Of a stretch of DNA of 5,684 nucleotides, positions 1 through 5,096 are shown piece by piece (the first letter of the stretch is position 1; each line of letters opens with the position of its first letter). The notes beneath the pieces are model-generated. The model was not told where the DNA came from and did not search any database. It saw only the letters and a list, made by a program, of their open reading frames with translations. Made by a program: the position numbers and the translations under genes. The stretch spans positions 1 through 5,684 of the forward strand of contig JBBSIG010000170.1 in NCBI GenBank assembly GCA_038232215.1, given 5' to 3'. The stretch is from JBBSIG01 sp038232215 (GTDB lineage Bacteria; Actinomycetota; Thermoleophilia; Gaiellales; Gaiellaceae).

Positions 1-476
1 AGGCCAGGGACGGCCGTGCCGCCTGCTGAAGAGCGGCACCGAGACAGTCTGGGTAGCGGGCCTCGTCTCGCGGGCAGCCCGCCCTGTTGCCCGCTGGGCC
101 TTCTAGGCTCTCGACCCCTATCGGACGGCTCGGCCCCTGAACGTTGCTTCTGCACCTCGGGACGTCGAGACTCGGCAGGCGGAGTGGGCTCACGGCACAT
201 GCCTCCGAGCGTAGGTGGCGGTCCTGTGACGTGTCTGTGCCCTCACTGTGACGATCTCGCAGGCGTGTCGGTTCGACTCCCGAGGGGCACGGCATCGCTC
301 CTCGTCACTGGCGACCGGGAGCCGCCACGGTGTCAACCGGAGTTGGAGTTCGACGGGCCTGGATGGAGCCCGTGCTGGCGAAATCCGGGCGACAGCACCG
401 AACGTGCTTGAGCGGCATCTCCGGCACGTTTGACCCACGCACCATGCGGGTTTGCGCTGCACGCCTACCGTCGTGA
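1..476. other. Region without a supportable protein gene
   Basis: I find no convincing coding gene here. Open frames exist on both strands, but their translations are low-complexity Arg/Pro/Gly/Ser mixtures with no recognisable motif, and they run through tRNA-like sequence on the right. I looked for hallmark motifs of tmRNA, RNase P RNA and SRP RNA and saw none. The only structured element I can point to is the tRNA-3'-half-like stretch at 237-290. Given the duplicated tRNA end further right, this may be the decayed flank of an old insertion. Confidence 0.45.
237..290 (+). pseudogene. Possible tRNA remnant (3' half with short acceptor pairing)
   Basis: The stretch at about 269-283 resembles a T arm (TCGGTTCGACTCCCGA, one G short of a normal 5-bp stem with a 7-nt loop). 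It is followed by GGGGCAC at 284-290, which can pair with GTGCCCT at 237-243 as a 7-bp acceptor with one G-U pair. Only 54 nt lie between the outer ends, so there is no room for both D and anticodon arms, and no anticodon can be assigned. It may be a deleted or degraded tRNA, or a chance resemblance. Confidence 0.28.
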
Positions 477-549
477 TGCGCCTGGCAGGATTCGAACCTG
501 CGACCTCGCGCTCCGGAGGCGCGCGCTCTATCCCCTGAGCTACAGGCGC
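477..549 (-). tRNA. tRNA-Arg (anticodon CCG)
   Basis: On the minus strand this folds as a complete cloverleaf. The acceptor stem is GCGCCTG/CAGGCGC (543-549 with 478-484), with discriminator A at 477. The D arm has GCTC/GAGC stems around AGGGGATA, the anticodon stem is CGCGC/GCGCG around the loop CTCCGGA, and the T stem is GCAGG/CCTGC around TTCGAAT. The anticodon CCG (plus-strand 514-516) reads the Arg codon CGG, which is common in GC-rich genomes. CCA is not encoded: the base after the discriminator is T. A TACACT hexamer on the minus strand at 559-564 could serve as a -10 box, with transcription starting a few bases before the mature 5' end. The last 29 nt of the tRNA recur inverted at 641-669. 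Confidence 0.95.
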
Positions 550-600
550 GGGACCGCCAGTGTACTGAGGCCCGAGCCCGTGTAGGTTTCTCTGCTCCAG

Positions 601-637
601 CCGAAGGAAGTCGAGCGCGAAGCGCGACTTCCTTCGG
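601..637. repeat. Perfect 13-bp hairpin beside the duplicated tRNA end
   Basis: Arms CCGAAGGAAGTCG (601-613) and CGACTTCCTTCGG (625-637) are perfect reverse complements around an 11-nt loop. No T-run follows on either strand, so it is not a standard intrinsic terminator. It ends 3 bp before the plus-strand copy of the tRNA-Arg 3' end, so the hairpin occupies the place where the 5' half of a tRNA would be. It could be a recombination or insertion scar, a processing signal, or a leader structure upstream of the epimerase gene. Confidence 0.6.
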
Positions 638-640
638 TCG

Positions 641-669
641 GGTCGCAGGTTCGAATCCTGCCAGGCGCA
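641..669 (+). pseudogene. tRNA-Arg 3'-end fragment, inverted copy
   Basis: This is identical to the last 29 nt of the tRNA-Arg at 477-549: the end of the variable region, the whole T arm with loop TTCGAAT, the 3' acceptor strand CAGGCGC and discriminator A. It lies on the opposite strand. With one extra base the inverted repeat is 30 bp perfect (476-505 with 641-670). No matching 5' half lies upstream, so it is not a functional tRNA. Integrases often use tRNA 3' ends as attachment sites and leave such copies, but those normally lie in direct orientation, so a later inversion would be needed here. Confidence 0.8.
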
Positions 670-679
670 TGCGCAGCCG

Positions 680-685
680 TACGCT
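680..685 (+). promoter_or_regulatory. Possible -10 box for a leaderless epimerase transcript
   Basis: TACGCT fits the TANNNT pattern of actinobacterial -10 boxes and ends 6 bp before the GTG start at 692, so transcription could begin on the start codon. No Shine-Dalgarno sequence is visible before that GTG, which agrees with leaderless initiation. There is no good -35 match, and the hexamer could occur by chance. Confidence 0.25.
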
Positions 686-691
686 ACGCCC

Positions 692-1714
692 GTGGAGCTC
701 GCCGCCCGCATCGTCACGCTCAGGCTCGCCGAGACGTTCACGATCGCGCGCGACGCGACGGACACCGCGGACGTCGTCCGGGTCGAGCTCCGGGCCGGCG
801 GAGAGCGCGGCTTCGGGGAGGGCGCGCCGATCGAGCGCTACGGCGAGTCGGGCGAGTCGGCGCTCGCCTTCGTCGAGGAGAGTCGGGACCTGCTCGGGCA
901 AGATCCGTTCGCCCTCGAGGAGATCGGCGGTCGTCTGCGCGAGCGGCCGGGGGAGCAGGCGGCCAAGTCGGCTCTCGACGCTGCGCTGCACGACCTCTGC
1001 GGCAAGCTCGCCGGACAGCCCGTCTGGCGACTGCTCGGGCTGCCGCGCACCGGGCCGCCGACGTCCTGGACGATCTGGCTCGGCGATCCCGACGACATGG
1101 CCCGGCGCGCCCGGCGCGCCGCCGGCAGGTTCCGGCGCCTGAAGCTCAAGCTCGGGGGTCGGGACGGCCTCGACGTCGCCCGGGTCGAGGCGGTCCGCGG
1201 GGAGACCGATCGCCCGTTGCAGGTCGACGTGAACGAGTACTGGACGCCCGATGAGGCGCTCGAGGCGCTGCCGCGCCTCGCGGAGCTCGGCGTCGAGTAC
1301 TGCGAGCAGCCGCTCCCGGCCGGCGACCCCGGTGGGCCGCAGGTCAAGCAGGTCTCGCCGATCCCGATCTACGTGGACGAGGACTGCCACTCGCTCGCCG
1401 ACGTGGCCGCGTGCGCCGAGCGAGCGCACGGGATCAACATCAAGCTCGCGAAGTCGGGCGGCATTCGCGAGGCCGTTCGGATGGCGCACGCCGCGCGCGC
1501 GCTCGGGCTCGGGGTCATGCTCGGTTGCATGCTCGAGTCGGGGCTCGGGATCGCGGCGGGCTGTCAGTTGGCGAGTCTCTGCGATCACGTCGACCTGGAC
1601 GGCAACCTGCTGCTCGCGGACGACCCCTGGCCGGGCGTCGAGCTGGTCGACGGCGTCCAGGTGCCCGCGGATGCACCGGGGCTGGGGGTCCGTGAAGCGC
1701 CTGCTGCTTGCTGA
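692..1714 (+). CDS. dgcA: Enolase-superfamily epimerase: N-acetyl-D-Glu racemase DgcA / dipeptide epimerase
   Basis: This 340-residue protein is full length for the muconate-lactonizing/AEE subgroup. An N-terminal capping domain (about 1-115) precedes a TIM barrel. Visible catalytic and metal features are the KxK motif (K151, K153), metal ligands D179 (VDVNEYW), E205 (CEQP) and D229 (VDED), the second basic motif NIKLAKSGG (K251/K254), the LGCMLESGLGIAAG segment (277-290) and the DLDG motif (D301, D303). In L-Ala-D/L-Glu epimerases that last motif holds the substrate amino group. The family performs 1,1-proton transfer at the alpha carbon of Glu in a dipeptide or N-acyl amino acid. Because a DUF1611/DgcN gene overlaps it, N-acetyl-D-glutamate to N-acetyl-L-glutamate is the preferred reaction (D-Glu catabolism); peptidoglycan dipeptide epimerisation is the alternative. 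The start is GTG without a visible ribosome site. The last 23 bp overlap the next gene. The superfamily call is very secure, the substrate less so. Confidence 0.9.
   Translation: MELAARIVTLRLAETFTIARDATDTADVVRVELRAGGERGFGEGAPIERYGESGESALAFVEESRDLLGQDPFALEEIGGRLRERPGEQAAKSALDAALHDLCGKLAGQPVWRLLGLPRTGPPTSWTIWLGDPDDMARRARRAAGRFRRLKLKLGGRDGLDVARVEAVRGETDRPLQVDVNEYWTPDEALEALPRLAELGVEYCEQPLPAGDPGGPQVKQVSPIPIYVDEDCHSLADVAACAERAHGINIKLAKSGGIREAVRMAHAARALGLGVMLGCMLESGLGIAAGCQLASLCDHVDLDGNLLLADDPWPGVELVDGVQVPADAPGLGVREAPAAC
1684..1691 (+). promoter_or_regulatory. G-rich ribosome site setting the start of the DUF1611 gene
   Basis: GGGGG at 1684-1688 lies 3 bp before GTG 1692 and can pair with the CCUCC of 16S rRNA with one G-U pair. 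It sits inside the epimerase coding sequence. It supports the start that gives the family-typical N-terminus (KRLLLAEGSSADPLYGKT) and suggests translational coupling. Confidence 0.5.
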
Positions 1715-2720
1715 GGGCTCCTCCGCCGACCCCCTGTACGGCAAGACGATGCGGGGCATCCTCCGCTACGCGCCCGAGTCGGTGGTCGCCATCCTCGACT
1801 CCACGCGGGCCGGCGCGCTGCACGACGGCTTCCCGATCGTCGGCTCGGTCAACGAGGCGCTCTGCTTCGGTCCCGACACCGCCACGGTGGGCGTCGTCAC
1901 GCAGGGCGGCTACTTCCCGCCGGCGTGGCTCGAGCTCCTGCGGGCCTGCCTGGGGCAGGGACTCGACGTCGAGAACGGCCTGCACGTCTTCCTGAGCGAC
2001 GACCCGGCCATGGTCGAGCTCGCCGCGCGGCACGGTGCGAACCTGCGCGACCTCCGCAAGCCGCCGCCCGGCCTGAGCACCGCCACGGGCGAGAACCTGC
2101 GAGTCGCGGCGAGGATCGTGCTGACCGTCGGCTCGGACTGCGCGATCGGCAAGATGACGATGGGGCTCGAGCTCGACCGCGAGGCGCGCCGGCGCGGGCT
2201 CCGCTCGGCGCTCGTGCCGACCGGCCAGACCGGCATCGCGATCGAGGGCTGGGGGATCTCGGTCGACGCGGTGGTCTCGGACTTCTTGGCGGGAGCCGCG
2301 GAGTGGCTCGTCGTCGAGGGTGCGCGGCGAGGCGGCGAGCTGCTCTGGGTGGAGGGCCAGGGCTCCCTCGTGCACCCGCTCTACTCCGGGGTGACCCTCG
2401 GCCTCCTGCACGGGAGCGCGCCGCACGCACTCGTGCTCTGCCACGAGATCGGCCGCACGGAGGTCTCCGGCGTGCCCGGCCATACGCTGCCGGGTCTCGT
2501 CGAGCTCGTCGACCTGCACGAGCGGATCGCACTGCGGGCGCGCCCCGCGAAGGTCGCCTGCATTGCCCTCAACACGAGCCGGGTCGGCGAGGAGGAGGCT
2601 CGCGCGGCGATCGCGGAGGCGGCGGAGGAGACCGGCCTGCAGGCGGACGATCCCGTTCGCTTCGGGACCGGTCGGCTCGTGGACGCCGTGCTGGCACACC
2701 TGGAGAGCAGCCCGCTCTAA
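1692..2720 (+). CDS. dgcN: DUF1611 P-loop protein, D-glutamate N-acetyltransferase DgcN type
   Basis: This 342-residue protein has the two-part layout of the DUF1611 family. The N-terminal Rossmann-like half (about 1-130) begins RLLLAEGSSADPLYGKT. The C-terminal half is a P-loop domain with a Walker-A-like GSDCAIGKMT (147-156), PTGQTGI (176-182), VVEGARRGGELLWVEGQGSL (about 207-225), CHEIGR (250-255) and ALNTSR (292-297). The family was long uncharacterised. Members paired with an enolase-superfamily epimerase have been described as DgcN, which acetylates the amino group of D-glutamate so that DgcA can invert it. The 23-bp overlap with the upstream epimerase gene supports co-translation and a shared pathway. 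No deacetylase to release L-Glu is nearby. The upstream open frame continues far to the left of 1692 but overlaps the epimerase in another frame and looks non-coding. The family call is strong; the acetyltransferase role is transferred from the gene pair. Confidence 0.88.
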   Translation: MKRLLLAEGSSADPLYGKTMRGILRYAPESVVAILDSTRAGALHDGFPIVGSVNEALCFGPDTATVGVVTQGGYFPPAWLELLRACLGQGLDVENGLHVFLSDDPAMVELAARHGANLRDLRKPPPGLSTATGENLRVAARIVLTVGSDCAIGKMTMGLELDREARRRGLRSALVPTGQTGIAIEGWGISVDAVVSDFLAGAAEWLVVEGARRGGELLWVEGQGSLVHPLYSGVTLGLLHGSAPHALVLCHEIGRTEVSGVPGHTLPGLVELVDLHERIALRARPAKVACIALNTSRVGEEEARAAIAEAAEETGLQADDPVRFGTGRLVDAVLAHLESSPL

Positions 2721-2755
2721 CGTCCTTCGTCCTCGCTGCCGACAGTAGGTCCGGC

Positions 2756-4246
2756 ATGAAGGGCATCCCCGCGGTCCTGGCCTGCGCCTGCGTGGGCCTC
2801 ACGCTCTCGGTCGCCGCGGCCGGCGGGCTCGGCGTGGGTGTCGCCGACGACTCGGGCAAGTACGACGAGGACGGCGGCGCCTCGTTCTTCGCCCGCATGA
2901 ACGAGGTGGGCCTGACCGAGAACCGCATCACCATCTACTGGAACGCCGACCGCCCCACCCAGATCGTCGACAAGGGCTTCCTCGACCGTGCATTGCCGCA
3001 GGCGGCCGCGCACGGAGTCCGGATCGTCTTCAGCGTGTCAGTGGGCCGCCCCGCCTCGATCACGAGCGACACGACCGCGCCGGCGGCGTTCGTTCGCTTC
3101 CTGCAGCTGCTCGCGCGGACGTATCCCGAGGTGAGGGAGTACATCGTCGGCAACGAGCCGAACCAGCCCCGCTTCTGGCAACCGCAGTTCGTCCCGGGTC
3201 GGCCCGACCGCTCGGCCGGAGCCGCCTACGAGGCGCTGCTCGCCCGGGCCTACGACGGCCTGAAGGCGGTCGATCCGCAACTCACCGTGGTGGGGCTCGC
3301 GCTGGCTCCGCGCGGCAACGACCGTCCGGGCGCCCGAGAGCACGTGTCGACCTCCCCCGTCCGCTTCCTCCACGACATGGGGGTCGCCTACCGGGCGAGC
3401 GGACGGAAGCGGCCGCTGATGGACCAGCTCGGCTTCCACGTCTATCCCGCCGTGAACACCGACGCTCCCGCGAAGGGCGACCGCTGGCCGAACGCCGGGC
3501 CCTTCGACCTCGACCGCATCAAGCAAACGGTCTGGGACGCGTTCCACGGCACCGCGCAGCCGACCTTCGCGGAAGCCGGGACCGCCCTCGGCGGCTCGCA
3601 GCTCACCTTCAAGCTCGACGAGGCCGCCTGGCAAGTGGACACGAGAGGGCTGGACGGCTACCGGGGAGCCGAGAACGTCCCCACGATCAGTCCGGTCGCT
3701 CAGGCCGAGTACTACCTCGGTCTGCTGCGCCGCTTCGCGTGCGATCCGTCCGTGTCCGAGCTCCTCTTCTTCCACCTGCTGGACGAGCCCGAGCGGACGG
3801 CGTTCCAGAGCGGCTTCTTCGACCGGGCGGGCAACCCCCGCCCGGTACGTGACGCCATCCGCGCCGAGCTCGCTCGGACGGGCGGCAGGTGCTCTGGGCG
3901 GGTAGCGCAGTGGCGGCACGAGGCGGGCGTCGTCGGCGCGGCCGCGAGCTTCGGCGCCGACGGGATCCGTCTGCGGGCGGAGGAGGCCGCCGCTTTCTCG
4001 GCCGCGCTCTACCGAGTCGACGGGCCGGGGGACAGCCCGTCGAAGCTCCGGCGCTCGCTCGCGTCTGCGCGCGGTCGGGAGGTCTCCCGGTCGAGCGGCA
4101 CCCTGCGCGCGTATGCGCCGCGGGTCGTCCGCATCGCGCCCGCGAAGCTCGCGCCGGGGTGGTACGCGCCGGGCGTGCGGCTGACCGCGGCGCTCGGGCC
4201 GGGACGGACGACCTTCTTCGCGGGAGCGCCCTTCCGCGTGGAGTAA
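2756..4246 (+). CDS. Secreted glycoside-hydrolase-like TIM-barrel protein with C-terminal beta domain
   Basis: The protein has 496 residues. Residues 1-23 form a hydrophobic, Ala-rich signal peptide or anchor (MKGIPAVLACACVGLTLSVA), with likely cleavage near the AAAGG stretch. Residues about 25-375 look like a clan-A (GH5/GH39-like) barrel: N133-E134-P135 in VGNEPNQPRFW marks the usual acid/base Glu after strand 4, FHVYP (227-231) is the usual His-x-Tyr element, and E273 in TFAEAG is the likely nucleophile after strand 7. Residues about 385-496 have no catalytic motif and look like a beta-sandwich accessory domain. It would act outside the membrane on a glycan I cannot name. It starts 35 bp after dgcN, with a weak TAGGT 6 bp before ATG 2756. 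Open reading in this frame extends far upstream, but only as antisense-like Arg/Pro-rich sequence over dgcN, so the signal peptide fixes the start. The fold call is fairly secure; the family number and substrate are unknown. Confidence 0.75.
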   Translation: MKGIPAVLACACVGLTLSVAAAGGLGVGVADDSGKYDEDGGASFFARMNEVGLTENRITIYWNADRPTQIVDKGFLDRALPQAAAHGVRIVFSVSVGRPASITSDTTAPAAFVRFLQLLARTYPEVREYIVGNEPNQPRFWQPQFVPGRPDRSAGAAYEALLARAYDGLKAVDPQLTVVGLALAPRGNDRPGAREHVSTSPVRFLHDMGVAYRASGRKRPLMDQLGFHVYPAVNTDAPAKGDRWPNAGPFDLDRIKQTVWDAFHGTAQPTFAEAGTALGGSQLTFKLDEAAWQVDTRGLDGYRGAENVPTISPVAQAEYYLGLLRRFACDPSVSELLFFHLLDEPERTAFQSGFFDRAGNPRPVRDAIRAELARTGGRCSGRVAQWRHEAGVVGAAASFGADGIRLRAEEAAAFSAALYRVDGPGDSPSKLRRSLASARGREVSRSSGTLRAYAPRVVRIAPAKLAPGWYAPGVRLTAALGPGRTTFFAGAPFRVE

Positions 4247-4258
4247 CGTGCGGCCGGC

Positions 4259-4750
4259 CTGACGACGGTCGCCGTCATCTCGGACACACACCTGCCGCGG
4301 GGCCGCAGGCGCCTCTCCGACGACTGCGTCAGCCGGCTCGCGGCCGCCGATCTGATCCTGCACGCCGGCGACGTCGCCTCGGCTGCGGCTCTGGCGGAGA
4401 TCCACGCCCTCGGCCCGCCCGTGCGAGCCGTCCGCGGCAACGCGGACGAGGCGGCGCTCCGGGCTTCACTGCCCCGCGAGCTGATCGTGGAGGTGGGGGA
4501 GGTGAGAATCGGGATGACCCACGTCCCGGGACCGCGGGCCGGGCGGGAGCGCCGCCTCTCGACCCGCTTTACGGGCTGCGCGGCGGTGGTCTACGGACAC
4601 ACCCATCTCCCGCAGGTCGAGCTCGTGGACGAGGTCTGGATCGTCAACCCGGGCAGCCCCACCGAGCGCCGCTCCGCATCGTCTCGCGCCATGCTGCTAC
4701 TCGAGATCGCCGGCGAGAGGATCCAGCCGGAGCTGATCGAGCTGCCTTGA
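4259..4750 (+). CDS. YfcE-type metallophosphoesterase, CTG start
   Basis: Read from CTG 4259, the product has 163 residues, normal for the family, and begins LTTVAVISDTHLPRG. The complete metal-site set is present: D9 and H11 (SDTH), D38 (AGDV), N61 (RGNAD), H88 (MTHVPGP), and H114 and H116 (YGHTH). These place it in the calcineurin-like Metallophos_2 group with YfcE and MJ0936, cytosolic phosphodiesterases of uncertain natural substrate. No ATG, GTG or TTG lies in frame between the preceding TAA (4244-4246) and GTG 4421. Starting at 4421 would remove D9, H11 and D38 and leave a dead enzyme. CTG lies exactly where the family's Met is expected. A GGAG at 4240-4243 is 15 bp upstream, rather far. 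A one-base loss near GGCCT could instead have broken an original GTG start at 4248. It lies in the same frame as the hydrolase, 12 bp after its stop. Confidence 0.85.
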   Translation: MTTVAVISDTHLPRGRRRLSDDCVSRLAAADLILHAGDVASAAALAEIHALGPPVRAVRGNADEAALRASLPRELIVEVGEVRIGMTHVPGPRAGRERRLSTRFTGCAAVVYGHTHLPQVELVDEVWIVNPGSPTERRSASSRAMLLLEIAGERIQPELIELP

Positions 4751-4775
4751 CACGAACGTGTGTTCGTTATAGCAT
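4747..4775 (+). promoter_or_regulatory. Sigma-70-like promoter of the LysM gene
   Basis: TTGACA (4747-4752) is a perfect -35 hexamer. A 17-bp spacer separates it from TAGCAT (4770-4775), a TANNNT -10. Transcription would start near 4782, only 2-3 bases before ATG 4785. The TGA stop of the phosphoesterase gene lies inside the -35 box. LexA box 1 fills most of the spacer, so repressor binding would exclude RNA polymerase. Confidence 0.7.
4753..4766. promoter_or_regulatory. LexA (SOS) box 1
   Basis: CGAACGTGTGTTCG matches the LexA operator pattern CGAAC-RNRY-GTTCG of Actinobacteria and Firmicutes at every constrained position. It lies directly between the -35 and -10 hexamers, the classic position for repression. 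LexA cleavage after DNA damage would then release the promoter. Confidence 0.85.
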
Positions 4776-4777
4776 GG

Positions 4778-4791
4778 CGAACAGATGTTCG
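4778..4791. promoter_or_regulatory. LexA (SOS) box 2 overlapping the start codon
   Basis: CGAACAGATGTTCG also fits CGAAC-RNRY-GTTCG perfectly. Its centre is 25 bp from that of box 1. It covers the predicted transcription start and includes the ATG at 4785-4787, so the first codons are constrained both as operator and as coding sequence. Two perfect operators suggest tight repression. Confidence 0.85.
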
Positions 4792-5024
4792 CTCGTCTCG
4801 CACTCGTCGCTCTGCTCGTAGCCCTCGCGTGGGGCGTCGTGGCGCGCTCGTCGAGCGGCGCCTCGCACGAGCGCGCCTACGTGGTGCGGCCAGCCGACAC
4901 CCTCTGGTCGATCGCGAGCGAGCACTACGGAGGAGACCCGCGCGAAGGTGTCTGGAGGCTGCGCCAGCGGAACGGACTGCGCGACACGATCCTGCGTCCG
5001 GGAGAGCGGCTGATCGTGCCGTAA
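4785..5024 (+). CDS. Small membrane-anchored LysM protein, probable SOS cell-division inhibitor (YneA/ChiZ/DivS-like)
   Basis: The protein has 79 residues. A short start (MFAR) leads into one transmembrane segment (about 5-20, LALVALLVALAWGVVA), a polar linker with Ser, Gly and Arg, then a single LysM domain filling the rest (about 31-79: AYVVRPADTLWSIASEHYGG to LRPGERLIVP). LysM binds the glycan of peptidoglycan, so the domain would face the wall. Membrane segment plus LysM under LexA control is the pattern of B. subtilis YneA and actinobacterial SOS division suppressors, which delay septation during DNA repair; no catalytic domain is present. ATG 4785 is chosen because it keeps the membrane segment; the mRNA would be almost leaderless, and no Shine-Dalgarno can exist between the transcription start and the ATG. 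In many actinobacteria such genes sit beside lexA and nrdR; here neither is in view and IS sequence follows. Domain and regulation are well supported; function is by analogy. Confidence 0.88.
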   Translation: MFARLALVALLVALAWGVVARSSSGASHERAYVVRPADTLWSIASEHYGGDPREGVWRLRQRNGLRDTILRPGERLIVP

Positions 5025-5048
5025 CGCAGGCCGGGAAACGCGCTCGTG

Positions 5049-5096
5049 GCTCCGGCGAGCGGCCGGAGCTCTCTAAGAGCTCATTTCAGAATGAGC
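5049..5096. repeat. Chain of three overlapping hairpins
   Basis: Hairpin A pairs GCTCCGG (5049-5055) with CCGGAGC (5063-5069). Hairpin B pairs GAGCTCT (5066-5072) with AGAGCTC (5076-5082) around a CTA loop. Hairpin C pairs GCTCATT (5079-5085) with AATGAGC (5090-5096) around TCAG. A and B share 4 bases, as do B and C, so B excludes both neighbours. Hairpin A lies 24 bp after the LysM stop and could slow transcription, but no T-run follows. All stems are perfect 7-bp pairings. Confidence 0.6.

Noticed and set aside
1..300. Possible tmRNA, RNase P RNA or SRP RNA because of the TTCGACTCC element
   Set aside because: No tag-peptide reading frame, no RNase P core motifs and no SRP GGAAG/AGCAGC tetraloop pair could be found.
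16..411. Plus-strand open frame near the left edge (131 codons)
   Set aside because: Cys/Pro/Gly/Ser-rich translation with no domain, no ribosome site, and it runs across the tRNA-like remnant.
402..415. Possible LexA half-site (CGAACGTGCTTGAG)
   Set aside because: Only the left half fits; the right half lacks GTTCG, and no gene starts nearby.
305..1759. Long minus-strand open frame antisense to the epimerase (484 codons)
   Set aside because: It runs through the tRNA-Arg and lies opposite a gene with complete catalytic motifs. Its translation is Arg/Ala/Glu-rich and motif-free, as expected for antisense frames in GC-rich DNA.
3038..4405. Long minus-strand open frame opposite the hydrolase (455 codons)
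   Set aside because: Translation is low-complexity Arg/Gly/Val/Glu without domains; the plus strand carries a signal peptide and catalytic motifs.
5049..5090. Intrinsic terminator for the LysM gene
   Set aside because: The stems are good but no T-run follows; the only pyrimidine-rich piece is short and forms part of the next hairpin.
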